From the NCBI RefSeq assembly GCF_036013955.1, contig NZ_CP107903.1:6696001-6760000 (forward strand): a stretch of 64,000 nucleotides of DNA. Reading direction: 5' to 3'. This DNA comes from Streptomyces sp. NBC_00459 (lineage in GTDB: Bacteria > Actinomycetota > Actinomycetes > Streptomycetales > Streptomycetaceae). Of this stretch, positions 1 through 9,049 are shown piece by piece (the stretch's first letter is position 1; each line of letters begins with the position of its first letter). Below the pieces are notes generated by a model. The model did no database searches. It was not told the DNA's origin and saw only the letters and a program-made list of their open reading frames with translations. The position numbers were made by a program, and so were the translations under genes.

Positions 1-1127
1 TCATGTCCACGCAGTGCATGTTCGACACCGCCCTCCAGCACGAGCGCGATCTCCAGCTGAACTTCTGGGAGTCCCAGGCCCCGAAGATCGAAGGACTCGG
101 CGTCTCGGTCGCGGCCCCCGGCTCGCACGACCCGGGCCCGACCCAGCGCGCGATCGACTGGGTGGGCACGCTCGACGGCTACGCCCAGTCGGTCGACCAG
201 CGGGTGAAGATGGCCGGCTGGATGGAGACGTTCGCCCAGCGCGGCGGCCAACTGGTCATCCACGGCGCGGCGGTCGGCGACCTGGACTACTTCTCCCGTA
301 CGTACGACCTCGTCCTGGTCGCCGCGGGCAAGGGCGAACTGGTGTCGATGTTCGCCCGCGACCCGGAGCGCTCCCCGTACCGCGAGCCGCAGCGCGCGCT
401 GGCCGTCGCCTATGTCCACGGTCTGGGCCCGCGCCCCGAGCACCCGGACACGGAAGCCGTCCGCTGCAACCTGGTCCCGGGCGTCGGCGAGCTGTTCGTC
501 ATGCCGACGTTCACCACCTCGGGCCGCGCCGACATCCTGTTCTGGGAGGGCATACCCGGCGGCCCGCTCGACGTCTTCAACGGCGTCCGCGACCCCGCCG
601 AGCACCTCTCCCTGACCCTGGAACTCATGGAGCGGTTCACGCCGTGGGAGTACGCGCGGGCCACCAAGGCCGAACTCACCGACGCCGGCGGCACCTTGGC
701 CGGCCGCTACGCCCCCACCGTCCGCAACCCGGTCGGCCGCCTCCCCGGCGGCGGCCTGGTCCTCGGCGTGGCCGACGTGGTCGTGGCGAACGACCCGATC
801 ACCGGCCAGGGCTCCAACTCCGCCTCGAAGTGCGCGGCTTCGTACCTCGCCTCGATCCTCGAACACGGCGAGAAGGAGTTCGACGAGACCTGGATGCGGG
901 CCACCTTCGACCGCTACTGGGACACCGCCCAGCACGTCACCAAGTGGACCAACGCGATGCTCGGCCCGCCGCCGGAGCACGTCATCAACCTCCTCGGCGC
1001 GGCAGGCCAGTTGCCCCCGGCCGCCGACCGCTTCGCCAACGCCTTCAACGACCCGTCGGACTTCGAGAACTTCTTCTACGAGCCGGAGAAGACGGCCGCC
1101 TACCTGGGTTCGCTCACCGGGGCGTAG
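1..1127 (+). CDS. Styrene-monooxygenase-like FAD oxidoreductase, 5'-truncated by window edge
   Basis: The reading frame is open from the first bases, so the start and the FAD-binding GxGxxG segment lie outside the window; about 374 C-terminal residues are visible. The pattern of a substrate-binding insert followed by a segment reading GLVLGVADVVVANDPITGQG (the FAD-contacting aspartate region of group E flavoproteins) and a C-terminal alpha-helical tail fits the StyA/indole monooxygenase family, whose members are about 400-420 residues long. Such enzymes epoxidise or hydroxylate aromatic alkenes with FADH2 supplied by a partner reductase; the substrate here is unknown. The 3' end overlaps the convergent NlpC/P60 gene by 28 bp. 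The family assignment is from motif memory, not a search. Confidence 0.7.
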   Translation, partial: MSTQCMFDTALQHERDLQLNFWESQAPKIEGLGVSVAAPGSHDPGPTQRAIDWVGTLDGYAQSVDQRVKMAGWMETFAQRGGQLVIHGAAVGDLDYFSRTYDLVLVAAGKGELVSMFARDPERSPYREPQRALAVAYVHGLGPRPEHPDTEAVRCNLVPGVGELFVMPTFTTSGRADILFWEGIPGGPLDVFNGVRDPAEHLSLTLELMERFTPWEYARATKAELTDAGGTLAGRYAPTVRNPVGRLPGGGLVLGVADVVVANDPITGQGSNSASKCAASYLASILEHGEKEFDETWMRATFDRYWDTAQHVTKWTNAMLGPPPEHVINLLGAAGQLPPAADRFANAFNDPSDFENFFYEPEKTAAYLGSLTGA

Positions 1128-2341
1128 TCGCTGGGCTCTGCGGTTTCCGGGGGTTCTGCGGACTCTGCGGATTCCGTGGGCTCCGTGGCGAGGGAGTAGC
1201 CCTCGTCCGGGCCCGCCATGGCGTCGGCGGGGAGCTTCGGCGGTGTGTAGCGCCGCAGGGGCTCCCCCGCCGGGTCCGGCCGTACGGCGCCCAGCACCGG
1301 GTTGGCCGAGATCGGCGACACCTTCACCCTCGCGCCGGGCCGCGGCGCCTGCACGACCATCCCGTCCCCGAGGTAGAGGGCCACGTGCGTCGCCTCGGGG
1401 AAGTAGACGACGAGGTCACCGGGGCGCAGCTCGGCCAGCGGGATGTGCGGCAGCCGCGCCCACTGCTCCTGGCTGGTCCGGGGAATGGGCCGGCCCGCCG
1501 CCTCCCAGGCCTGCGAGGTCAGCCCCGAACAGTCGAACGACGCCGGCCCCTCGGCACCCCACTCGTACGGCTTCCCGAGCTGCGCCACGGCCTGCCGCAG
1601 TGCCCGCTCACCCTCCTCGGACGGCGCCCGGTCGGCACTGAGGGCGCCGGAGGTGACGAACTCCCGCTGTTTGCCGGTGACTTGATCCTGCTCCAACTCG
1701 GCCAGCTCGGCGAGCTGTTCGGTGCTGAGGGTGGCGAGCAGCTCCTCGACCTCTCGGAGCCGCGCCCGTACGGCGTCCCGGTCCCGCTTCTGCTGTTCGG
1801 CGAGGGTGAGTTGCTTGTCCAGGGCGGCACGGGCCGCGCGCGCCAGACCGCCGGTGTGCCTTTCGCCGCCGACCAGCCGGCCCACCGTCTCGACCCGCTC
1901 CAGCGCCAACTGCCGGATCACATGGCCCTGTTCGAGCGCGTGCTGCGGATCGCGGGCCAGCAGCAGCTGTACGTAGGGGGAGATGTCGGTGCTGCTCTGG
2001 TACTGCTGCCGGGCGAGCCGGCCCAGGGCGCCGCGCCGCTCGTGCAGGGAGAGCCGGGCGCGCACGAGCCGCCCGTCCAGTCGCCGCACCTCGGCGCGCT
2101 GTCGCTGCAGCCGCCCGGCGGTGGCGTCGTAGGTCTCGGTGGCCTGCTCGGCCTGGCGGTACAGACGCTGAAGGTCCGTCAGGAGGGCGGCGACGGAGGG
2201 TTCTTCTGCCGCCGGGGGCTCGCCGGGGGACCTGGTCGCCGAGGGGCTCGGGTCGGGTACGGCCAGCGCGGGCACGGGTGAGAGGAGCGTGCCGGCCGCC
2301 ATCGCCGCCGTGCAGACCAGACGCAGAAGCCTTCCTGACAC
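1100..2341 (-). CDS. Secreted NlpC/P60 peptidoglycan endopeptidase
   Basis: A 413-residue protein with a GTG start at 2341 preceded by GGAGGTG; an overlapping ATG five bases upstream is out of frame. The first ~30 residues form a signal peptide (hydrophobic core then PALAVP). A long coiled-coil of alternating E/R/L/Q residues follows, about 60-220. The C-terminal NlpC/P60 domain has the catalytic cysteine in FDCSGL, the histidine in EATHVALYLG, and a typical third polar position in the MVVQAPRPG segment. These secreted cysteine hydrolases cut D-gamma-Glu-diaminopimelate links in peptidoglycan. The Glu/Pro-rich tail is low complexity and probably disordered. It stands alone between an oxidoreductase and a small hypothetical gene. 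Confidence 0.88.
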   Translation of the reverse strand: MSGRLLRLVCTAAMAAGTLLSPVPALAVPDPSPSATRSPGEPPAAEEPSVAALLTDLQRLYRQAEQATETYDATAGRLQRQRAEVRRLDGRLVRARLSLHERRGALGRLARQQYQSSTDISPYVQLLLARDPQHALEQGHVIRQLALERVETVGRLVGGERHTGGLARAARAALDKQLTLAEQQKRDRDAVRARLREVEELLATLSTEQLAELAELEQDQVTGKQREFVTSGALSADRAPSEEGERALRQAVAQLGKPYEWGAEGPASFDCSGLTSQAWEAAGRPIPRTSQEQWARLPHIPLAELRPGDLVVYFPEATHVALYLGDGMVVQAPRPGARVKVSPISANPVLGAVRPDPAGEPLRRYTPPKLPADAMAGPDEGYSLATEPTESAESAEPPETAEPSDYAPVSEPR

Positions 2342-2444
2342 GCCATCACCTCCGGTGCGGGGCAGCCCTTCCGCTCCGCACCGCGAGCTTGTGACGCGGG
2401 CGCGAGGTCCGCGCGCCGAGCGTGCGCGGTTCGGCCCAACCCCG

Positions 2445-2765
2445 TCACCCGTCCGTGTCGTCCGGCTTGCCCTGCGGCGTGGCGGCTGGTCCCGTGGCCG
2501 GTCTGGACCACGGCCAGCGCAGCTTGCCTTCGCCGGGCCTGACGCCCTCGGGGTCGTACGTGTACTTCCAGCCCGAGTGCAGGCCCAGCTTTCCCGGCCG
2601 GCCCCTGGGAGCGCGCCGGTAGACCAGAACGGTCGGCGCGCCGCCGGCCGCGTCCGGTACCGGGACCTTGTACGTCTTCGGCGGGTGGCCGGTCGGCCCG
2701 AGCAGGATGGGCAGCACACGGCCGTCCAGGGGGCCGCCCTCGAAGGCGGTGTCTTGGCTCTTCAC
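2445..2765 (-). CDS. Small conserved hypothetical protein
   Basis: A 106-residue soluble protein beginning MKSQDTAFEGGPLDGRVLP. It has no signal peptide, membrane segment or recognised catalytic motif. The opening FEGGPLDG and a Tyr-containing end (HSGWKYTYDPEG) give it the look of a short beta-rich protein of the kind conserved across Streptomyces. It ends 104 bp before the NlpC/P60 gene on the same strand and begins just upstream of the TetR stop codon, so the TetR gene, this gene and possibly NlpC/P60 could be co-transcribed. No function is proposed. Confidence 0.65.
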   Translation of the reverse strand: MKSQDTAFEGGPLDGRVLPILLGPTGHPPKTYKVPVPDAAGGAPTVLVYRRAPRGRPGKLGLHSGWKYTYDPEGVRPGEGKLRWPWSRPATGPAATPQGKPDDTDG

Positions 2766-2769
2766 GGGA

Positions 2770-3423
2770 TCAGTCTCCGGTATCCGATCCCAGCGCGTCG
2801 CGTACGACCGCCGCGGTCTGCGGGTCGCGTCCGGCGGTCACCGTGAGCGTCGCCGCGAACTGCTCCACCAGCCAGTCCCGCAACTCGTCGACCGGCGGCT
2901 GCTTGCCCTCGTCCAGCCAGATCAGCGAGGCCGCCTCGACCGAGGTGATCCACATCCGTACGGTCATCCGCAGCCGGGGACCGGGTTCGGCGACCCCGAG
3001 ATGGCTGAGGATGTGCTCTGCGGCGGTACGGCGGACCCGGTCCACTATGGCCGTCGTACGGGACGTCTCGACGACGCTGCCGCCCTGGAGGAGGGCGCTG
3101 AAGCCGGCGTCGTGCTCGTCGACGAAGGCGAGGTAGCGGTCCAGGGCCCGGGAGAGTCGCTGGGGGAGCGGGCCCTCCAGGGGTTCGTCGAAGCAGAGTT
3201 CGAGTTCCTCGGCGGCGGAGCGGAGGGCGCCCTCGTACAACTGCTGCTTGCCGCCGGGGAAGTAGCGGTACACGAGGGGGCGGGAGACGCCGGCCGCCTC
3301 CGCCACGTCGTCGAGGGAGACGTCCTCCGGGGGGCGGTGCGCGAAGAGGGAGAGGGCGGCTTCCAGCAGTTGGTGTCTCCGTTCCTCGACGCCGAGTCGC
3401 CGGTACGCGGGAGTGGGGGTCAT
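2770..3423 (-). CDS. TetR/AcrR-family transcriptional regulator
   Basis: A 217-residue regulator; the ATG at 3423 (MTPTPAYRRLG) is preferred over the upstream in-frame extension, which is low-complexity shadow coding. The N-terminal helix-turn-helix is clear (RRHQLLEAALSLFAH, then DDVAEAAGVSRPLVYRYF). The C-terminal ligand domain resembles those of fatty-acid or cell-envelope regulators. Together with the upstream AurF-like diiron oxygenase on the same strand this is a recurrent actinobacterial pairing, which suggests local regulation, but the operator was not identified. Confidence 0.88.
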   Translation of the reverse strand: MTPTPAYRRLGVEERRHQLLEAALSLFAHRPPEDVSLDDVAEAAGVSRPLVYRYFPGGKQQLYEGALRSAAEELELCFDEPLEGPLPQRLSRALDRYLAFVDEHDAGFSALLQGGSVVETSRTTAIVDRVRRTAAEHILSHLGVAEPGPRLRMTVRMWITSVEAASLIWLDEGKQPPVDELRDWLVEQFAATLTVTAGRDPQTAAVVRDALGSDTGD

Positions 3424-3485
3424 GGGGGCAGCGTAATCGGGTGCCGCAGGTGAGGTGGGGCGCCCTGTGCCGGTGCGGGCCCTCA

Positions 3486-3506
3486 CCGGGGGCTTGCCGC
3501 CCCCGG
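3486..3506 (-). terminator. GC-rich hairpin after the diiron oxygenase gene
   Basis: A perfect 8-bp inverted repeat, CCGGGGGC-ttgcc-GCCCCCGG, lies 30 bp past the stop of the AurF-like gene and upstream of tetR. There is no T run, as is common for Streptomyces terminators. Similar GC-rich hairpins are scattered through Streptomyces intergenic DNA. Confidence 0.55.
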
Positions 3507-3536
3507 ACCCCCGCCTGGGCCCTGAAGGGGCCGTCC

Positions 3537-4505
3537 TCAGACTTCCCCAGAGGGGGGACCCTCGGACGGGCTGGTGGGTGCCAGCAACCCGGATGAGATC
3601 CACAGCCTCCGCCCGACACCCCGCAACACCCCGATGTCGTCCAGGAAGTCCGTCAGCTTCTTCGCGCCGGTCTGCATGACCTCCCGCCGGTGCCCGCTGG
3701 CCCGCACCTGTGCCACCGCCTCCGCCCTGTCCAGGCCGACGTTCGCGTAGACGTCAGGGTTGACGAACGCGACCGAGAAGATCCGGGCGAACTCACCGGA
3801 CGAGACGCGGGTGTACTCCTGGGACCACCTGGGGGCCGTCACCATCTGGCGGCGGAGTTCCTCGCGGGCGTAGCGGACATGGCGGGCCTCCTCCACCACA
3901 TGGATCCTCGTCACGCCCCTGATCAGCGGCTGGACACGCTCGTCCGGGAACGTCAGGCGCTGCATCCAGTCGAGGATCTCCTCGCCGAGCAGGGTCGCCG
4001 TGAAGGAACCGGGTGTGGTGGACACCGTCTTGAAGAAGCGGCCCAGGTTCTGGTGCGTCCGGCTGACCGGGTAGTACGGGGTGCCGCCACGGCTGATCAG
4101 GCGCGCGAACATCTTCGAGTGACGGCACTCGTCCTCGATCTCCGTCAGGGCGTAACGAACGTGCGCGCTCGTCGCCGCCTTGTCGTAGATGTGCCGTACG
4201 AGGAGCTGCATCAGGATGATCTCGAACCAGATGCCGAGCGAGGCGAGCGCCGCCGCCTCGTGCCGGGAGAGCAGGATGCGCTGCTCCTCGCTCATCCGGT
4301 TCCACAGAGGAGTGCCGTAGAGGGAGACCAGCTCGGGCGGCCAGAACCACTTGCCGTCCTCGAAGGGGGCGTCCCAGTCCAGTTCCTTGTCCGGGTCGAA
4401 GGAGTGCTTGGCGGACGCGTCGAGCAGCCGTTCGGCGACCTGCTCCCGGTCCTTGAGCACACCGAGTGCGTCGCGGAGTATCTCGGCTTCCGTCACTGTC
4501 GTCAC
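3537..4505 (-). CDS. AurF-like diiron oxygenase
   Basis: A 322-residue ferritin-like protein starting with GTG at 4505. The diiron ligands are visible as two ExxH-type motifs: EIEDECRHSKMF near residue 125 and HVVEEARHVRYA near residue 205; earlier Glu-containing helices (RHEAAALASLGIWFE) supply the others. This matches the AurF / p-aminobenzoate N-oxygenase family (usual length about 300-340). The characterised members oxidise arylamines to nitro compounds, but the many stand-alone actinobacterial homologues have no assigned substrate. It sits directly upstream of a TetR gene and apart from any arylamine pathway, so the substrate here is open. Confidence 0.82.
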   Translation of the reverse strand: MTTVTEAEILRDALGVLKDREQVAERLLDASAKHSFDPDKELDWDAPFEDGKWFWPPELVSLYGTPLWNRMSEEQRILLSRHEAAALASLGIWFEIILMQLLVRHIYDKAATSAHVRYALTEIEDECRHSKMFARLISRGGTPYYPVSRTHQNLGRFFKTVSTTPGSFTATLLGEEILDWMQRLTFPDERVQPLIRGVTRIHVVEEARHVRYAREELRRQMVTAPRWSQEYTRVSSGEFARIFSVAFVNPDVYANVGLDRAEAVAQVRASGHRREVMQTGAKKLTDFLDDIGVLRGVGRRLWISSGLLAPTSPSEGPPSGEV

Positions 4506-4625
4506 ATTCTTATGAGACCGCTTGTCAGCAAGTCGGTCAATCCCTTGGGCGCCACTTCCGCGTAGACCTGTCTCGTAGCCTTATGCGCGGCTTACACATT
4601 CACCCGGGTGCAGTAGCGTGCTGGC

Positions 4626-5486
4626 GTGTCCACGACTCCGCCGCCCCAGCCGCCCGACAATCCCTACGGCCCGCCCCCGACTTCGGGGCCCTACGGTCAG
4701 CAGCCACCTCCGCCGCCGTACCAGGGCCCGCAGCAGCCGGGTCCGTACGGCCAGCAGCCGCCGCCCCAGCCCCCCTACGGGCAGCAGCCGCCCTATGGCG
4801 CGCCCGGCCCCGCCCCCTGGGGTGCCCCGATGGCGCCGCCGCCCAAGAAGAGCCGGCTCGGGCTGATCCTCGGCATCGTCGGTGGCGTCGTCGCGCTGGT
4901 CGTGGTGGGTGTGGGTGTGCTCGTGTGGATCGGGACGAAGTCCGACAGCGGCTTTCCCGAGGCCGAGTACAAGCTGACGCTGCCGCAGACGGTGCTCGAA
5001 GAGAAGTACGAGCTCGCCGGCGACCTCTCCCGCTCCGAGGGCCGGGCCATCGAGGAGGAGGCCGACGGTGCCTGGGACGCCCGGGACACCAAGGCCGTGG
5101 TCGGTCAGTACAGCCTCGGCGGCGACCAGGCCAAGGGCACGCTGGTGATCTCCGGCATGTACGGCCGGTTCAAGAACACCGGCCTCGCCCGCGACAACAT
5201 GATGAAGGGCGCGGCCGGCGGCGCCGGTGCCAAGGTCGCCGTCAAGCCCAAGGACTTCAAGCCGGCCGGCTCCGATGTCACCGTCACCTGCGAGGTGCTC
5301 GTCCAGACCCAGGCCGGTACGGAGCTCACCATCCCCATCTGCGGCTGGGTCGACGGCAACACCGGTGCCTCCATCGCCGAGATCACCGCCGACACGGTCA
5401 CGAAGAAGCCCGCTCAGGTGGACCTGGCGGCGGCCGCCGAGACCGCCGTCAAGATCCGCGACGAGATCAGGAAGCCGATCGGCTGA
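4626..5486 (+). CDS. Proline-rich single-pass membrane protein
   Basis: A 286-residue protein from a GTG start. The first ~75 residues are a Pro/Gly/Gln/Tyr-rich cytoplasmic tail with repeated PYGQQPP units. One strongly hydrophobic helix follows (GLILGIVGGVVALVVVGVGV), then a ~185-residue extracytoplasmic domain. The tail-TM-globular layout is common among Streptomyces cell-surface proteins of unknown role. The external domain has two cysteines (VTCEVL and IPICGW) that could form a disulfide. It overlaps the convergent DUF3291 gene by 20 bp. Confidence 0.8.
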   Translation: MSTTPPPQPPDNPYGPPPTSGPYGQQPPPPPYQGPQQPGPYGQQPPPQPPYGQQPPYGAPGPAPWGAPMAPPPKKSRLGLILGIVGGVVALVVVGVGVLVWIGTKSDSGFPEAEYKLTLPQTVLEEKYELAGDLSRSEGRAIEEEADGAWDARDTKAVVGQYSLGGDQAKGTLVISGMYGRFKNTGLARDNMMKGAAGGAGAKVAVKPKDFKPAGSDVTVTCEVLVQTQAGTELTIPICGWVDGNTGASIAEITADTVTKKPAQVDLAAAAETAVKIRDEIRKPIG

Positions 5487-6018
5487 ACGGCTCCGGTGCC
5501 GGGTCCGGTACGACGTCCGACGCTGTTTCCGACACCGGGTCCGCCACCGGGCTCGCGGGGCCTGGCGGGAACGACGTACGCAGGGTGAACGCGTACTCCG
5601 TCGGTCCGTGCGCACGCAGATGGAGGAGACGGGTCTCCGCCTCCTCCACCGTCGGCAGGTGTCCCGCCGGCACCCACCACAGAGCCGTGACGGCCTCCTC
5701 CAGCCGTTCGAAGAACTCCCGGCGGCGCGCCAGCAACTCCCGGTGCTGCCCCTGGTACATGAACGCCGTGAGGGCGTTCGTGTCCCGCCACACCGACATG
5801 TTGACCAGGATCCACTCGTCGCCGAACATGCGGAAGTCGGTCGCGTCGCCCGTCTCGCCCTGCAGCCTCCAGACGAATCCGTCGGAGGCGTCGGCGACGG
5901 CGTTGACCGGGTCGAGGCCGTCGGTGAACGGCTTCAACTGGGCTGAGTCCAAAGGGGCTTTGAGGCGGCCGATGTTGACCTGGGCGAGTTCGTACGCGGC
6001 TTCCGATGATGGCGTCAT
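5467..6018 (-). CDS. DUF3291-family protein
   Basis: A 183-residue protein with ATG at 6018 (MTPSSEAAYELAQVNIGRL). The segment with W residues in GFVWRLQGE, LVNMSVW and WWVPAG is typical of the DUF3291 family, which has a dimeric alpha/beta-barrel (ABM-like) fold. No catalytic function is established. The C-terminal ~35 residues are Pro/Ala/Ser-rich and probably disordered. The frame continues open far upstream, but that is a shadow of the PBP gene. Confidence 0.8.
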   Translation of the reverse strand: MTPSSEAAYELAQVNIGRLKAPLDSAQLKPFTDGLDPVNAVADASDGFVWRLQGETGDATDFRMFGDEWILVNMSVWRDTNALTAFMYQGQHRELLARRREFFERLEEAVTALWWVPAGHLPTVEEAETRLLHLRAHGPTEYAFTLRTSFPPGPASPVADPVSETASDVVPDPAPEPFSRSAS

Positions 6019-6062
6019 GGGCGCACGGTAGGTCGGGGGTCCGGCTCCCGCACCCCCTTTTC

Positions 6063-7559
6063 TCACCTTTCGAGCACCGCCTCCATCACCGCCCGCGCGA
6101 TCGGCGCCGCCGTCCCGCCCCCGCTGATGTCCGTACGGTCGGCGGAGGCGTCCTCGACCACCACCGCGACGGCCACCGTCGGCTCGACGTCCCGTTCGCC
6201 CTGCGCCCAGGAGATGAACCAGGCGTACGGCGTACCGGAGTTGCCGACGCCGTGCTGGGCGGTGCCGGTCTTGCCGCCGACGGTGGCGCCGGGGATCGCC
6301 GCGTTCGTGCCGGTGCCCCGCTCCACGACGTCCCGCATCAGCTCGCGCATCCGTACGGCGGTCGCCGGATGCATCGCCCGGAGCCGGCTGCGTACGCCCG
6401 AGGCGGCAACCGTCGTGCCGCGCGCGGTCGTTGTCCGCTCCACCAGGTAAGGAGAGGGCACCTGGCCGCCGCCTGCCACAGCCGCCGCGACCATCGCCAT
6501 CTGCAACGGAGTCGCCCGCGTGTTGTACTGGCCGATCGCGGACAACGCCAGCTGCGCCTTGTCGACATGGCGGTCGAAGGTGCTCCGCGCGACCGAGAAG
6601 GGGATGCGCAGCCCCCCGTCGTTGAAGCCGAAGCCGTCCGCCGTGGCAGCCAGTTCGGCGACGCCCACATCCACGCCCAGCTTGGCGAAGACCGTGTTGC
6701 ACGACCAGGTGAACGCCTCCCGCAGAGAGACGTCCGCACACCCGTCGCCCTCGTTCGTCAGCGCCGTGGACGTGCCGGGGAGACGGTACGGGTCGGGGGA
6801 GCGGGTCGGCTCGTCCAGATCGGTGACCACCCCCGCGTCCAGGGCCGCCGCCGCCGTGACCACCTTGAACGTCGAACCCGGCGGATAGGTCTGCCGCACC
6901 GCCCGGTTGAGCATCGGCTTGTCCGGATCGCCGTTCAGCCGCCGCCAACTCCGTTCCACGGAACGCCCGTTGCCGGACAGGACCGCCGGGTCGTACGAGG
7001 GCGCGGAGACCAGGGCCAGGATGCGCCCGGTCGACGGCTCCACCGCCGCCACCGCACCCTTGCGCCCGCCGAGACCCTCGTAGGCGGCCTGCTGGGCGGC
7101 CGGGTCGATGGTGGTCACCACCTTGCCGCCGGGGTTCTGCGCGCGCGTCACGTCGTTCCACAGCGGGAACGGGGAGAGCAGCGGGTCGGTGCCCGACAGG
7201 ATGCCGTCCTCCGCGTGCTCCAGGAACGTCGTGCCGTACACCTGGGAGGCGAAGCCGGTGACCGGGGCGTACAACGGGCCGTTCTTGTACGTCCGTTCGT
7301 AGCGGAGCTGCTCCCCGGTGTCGGCGGACCCGGTGACCGGCCGGTGTCCGACCAGGATGGCGCCGCGCGGCTGGCCGTAACGGGCGATCACCTGGCGGCG
7401 GTTGGCCGTGTTGTCGTCGTAGCGCTGGGCCTGGACGACCTGGACGCGGGTGATGTTGACGAGGAGCGCGAGGAGCAGCAGGGCGCAGAAGACGGCTGCG
7501 TGCTTGATGCAGCGGGTCATCTGCCGTGGTTTCCGAACCCGTTCCGGTGGTCTTGTCAT
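6063..7559 (-). CDS. Class B penicillin-binding protein (peptidoglycan transpeptidase)
   Basis: A 498-residue membrane-anchored DD-transpeptidase. One N-terminal TM helix (about 21-36) precedes a dimerisation segment and the penicillin-binding domain. The three hallmark motifs are in place: SxxK (STFK, Ser229), SxN (SCN, 286-288) and KTG (430-432). It cross-links peptidoglycan at the outer membrane face. It overlaps the upstream SEDS polymerase gene by ATGA, so the two are translationally coupled and likely form a glycan-polymerase/transpeptidase complex. At about 500 residues it is shorter than FtsI and fits the PbpA-type partner of RodA/FtsW-like proteins in actinobacteria. Confidence 0.92.
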   Translation of the reverse strand: MTRPPERVRKPRQMTRCIKHAAVFCALLLLALLVNITRVQVVQAQRYDDNTANRRQVIARYGQPRGAILVGHRPVTGSADTGEQLRYERTYKNGPLYAPVTGFASQVYGTTFLEHAEDGILSGTDPLLSPFPLWNDVTRAQNPGGKVVTTIDPAAQQAAYEGLGGRKGAVAAVEPSTGRILALVSAPSYDPAVLSGNGRSVERSWRRLNGDPDKPMLNRAVRQTYPPGSTFKVVTAAAALDAGVVTDLDEPTRSPDPYRLPGTSTALTNEGDGCADVSLREAFTWSCNTVFAKLGVDVGVAELAATADGFGFNDGGLRIPFSVARSTFDRHVDKAQLALSAIGQYNTRATPLQMAMVAAAVAGGGQVPSPYLVERTTTARGTTVAASGVRSRLRAMHPATAVRMRELMRDVVERGTGTNAAIPGATVGGKTGTAQHGVGNSGTPYAWFISWAQGERDVEPTVAVAVVVEDASADRTDISGGGTAAPIARAVMEAVLER

Positions 7560-8977
7560 GGTGTGCGCTGCCCGTCGTCGGCCTCGTCGTGCTGCCGCCG
7601 GGCCGAGTCGCTGATCCGGATCAACAGCGCCACGATGATCCAGTTGGTGACCACGGACGAGCCCCCCTGCGCCAGGAACGGCATCGCCATGCCGGTGAGC
7701 GGGATGAGGCCAGACACCCCGCCCGCGATCACGAACACCTGGAGCGCCACGATCGAGGCGAGGCCGACGGCGAGCAGCCGGCCGAAGGGGTCGCGCAGGG
7801 AGAGGCCGGCCCGGTAGCCGCGCTCCACGAGGAGGGCGTACAGGATGACGATCGCGGAGAGGCCGGCCAGGCCCAGTTCCTCGCCCGCCGTCGCCAGGAT
7901 GAAGTCCGACTTGGCCGCGAAACCGATCAGGATCGAGTGGCCGAGACCCAGGCCCGTGCCGAGCATGCCGCCCGCCGCGAACGCGAACAGCGACTGGGAG
8001 AGCTGGTTGGGACCCTGACCGGCCTCGATCGTCGCGAACGGGTGCAGCCAGTCCTCCACGCGGCTGTGGACATGCGGTTCGAGCGTGCCGACGGCGAACG
8101 CGCCCAGCGCGGCCAGCGACAGGCCGACCGCGATCCAGCCGGTGCGGCCCGTGGCGACGTACAGCATGACCACGAAGAGGCCGAAGAAGAGGAGCGAGGT
8201 GCCGAGATCGCGCTCCAGGACGAGTACGCCGACGCTGATCAGCCAGATCGCGACGATCGGGCCGAGGACGCGCCCGGTGGGGAGCTGGAGACGGCGCAGC
8301 CGCCAGATCTGGCGGCCCGTGTACGCGAGCGCGCCCCGGTTGGCGGCGAGGTACGCGGCGAAGAACACCGCCAGCAGCACCTTCGCGAACTCGCCCGGCT
8401 GGAAGGAGAATCCGGCGATCCGGATCCAGATGCGGGCCCCGTTCACCGCCGGGAAGAAAATCGGGAGGGTGAGCAGGACGAGGGCGGCGGCCACACAGAC
8501 GTACGCGTACCGCTGGAGGACACGGTGGTCGCGCAGCAGGACGACGACCACGATGAACAGCGCCACGCCGACCGTGGACCAGACGAGTTGGGCGGGGGCG
8601 GCCCGGTGCCCCGGTGTCTCCAGGTCGAGCCGGTAGATGAGGACCAGACCGAGGCCGTTGAGCAGCACGCCGATGGGCAGCAGGAGCGGGTCGGCGCAGG
8701 GGGCGCGCCGGCGCACCGCGAGATGGGCGAGGAGCGCGAGTACGCCGAGCCCGGCGCCGTAACCGGCGGCGCCGGGCGGGACGGTGCCGTTCTTCGCGAG
8801 GCCCACGTCGCAGTAGCCGTACACGGAGAGGAGGACGGCGACGACGAGGAGAGCCAGTTCGATGCCACGGCGCCGGGGGACGCGCGGGGCGGGAGCGGAG
8901 GGATCGGCGGGCTCCGAGAGCCAGGGCCTCGGGGATTCCTCGTACTCCGCCGCCACGGTGGTTCCGGGCTTCGTCAT
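7556..8977 (-). CDS. FtsW/RodA/SpoVE (SEDS) peptidoglycan glycosyltransferase
   Basis: A roughly 473-residue polytopic protein with about ten to twelve hydrophobic segments. SEDS signatures are visible: the ERDLGTSLLF motif, the loop with PHVHSRVEDWLHP, and the conserved C-terminal GGVSGLIPLTGMAMPFLAQGGSS. The ATG at 8977 (MTKPGTTV) is preferred over one 24 bp upstream. SEDS proteins polymerise lipid II into glycan strands, working with a class B PBP. The coupled PBP gene downstream supports this. Being away from division genes, the pair is more likely an elongation/sporulation set than FtsW-FtsI. Confidence 0.92.
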   Translation of the reverse strand: MTKPGTTVAAEYEESPRPWLSEPADPSAPAPRVPRRRGIELALLVVAVLLSVYGYCDVGLAKNGTVPPGAAGYGAGLGVLALLAHLAVRRRAPCADPLLLPIGVLLNGLGLVLIYRLDLETPGHRAAPAQLVWSTVGVALFIVVVVLLRDHRVLQRYAYVCVAAALVLLTLPIFFPAVNGARIWIRIAGFSFQPGEFAKVLLAVFFAAYLAANRGALAYTGRQIWRLRRLQLPTGRVLGPIVAIWLISVGVLVLERDLGTSLLFFGLFVVMLYVATGRTGWIAVGLSLAALGAFAVGTLEPHVHSRVEDWLHPFATIEAGQGPNQLSQSLFAFAAGGMLGTGLGLGHSILIGFAAKSDFILATAGEELGLAGLSAIVILYALLVERGYRAGLSLRDPFGRLLAVGLASIVALQVFVIAGGVSGLIPLTGMAMPFLAQGGSSVVTNWIIVALLIRISDSARRQHDEADDGQRTP

Positions 8978-9049
8978 GTCCGGAACATACCCAAAGTTCA
9001 CAAAATATTGGCCGATGTGACCTATGGGCTGCGGCTTGTGTCTGCCGGG

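Noticed and set aside
14..2281. A 755-residue plus-strand frame through the first 2.3 kb
   Set aside because: Arg/Pro-rich shadow of the monooxygenase and the NlpC/P60 genes; no motif and no ribosome site.
5467..7161. A 564-residue form of the DUF3291 frame
   Set aside because: The upstream part is a shadow of the PBP gene, whose SxxK/SxN/KTG motifs are in the other frame; the domain begins at 6018.
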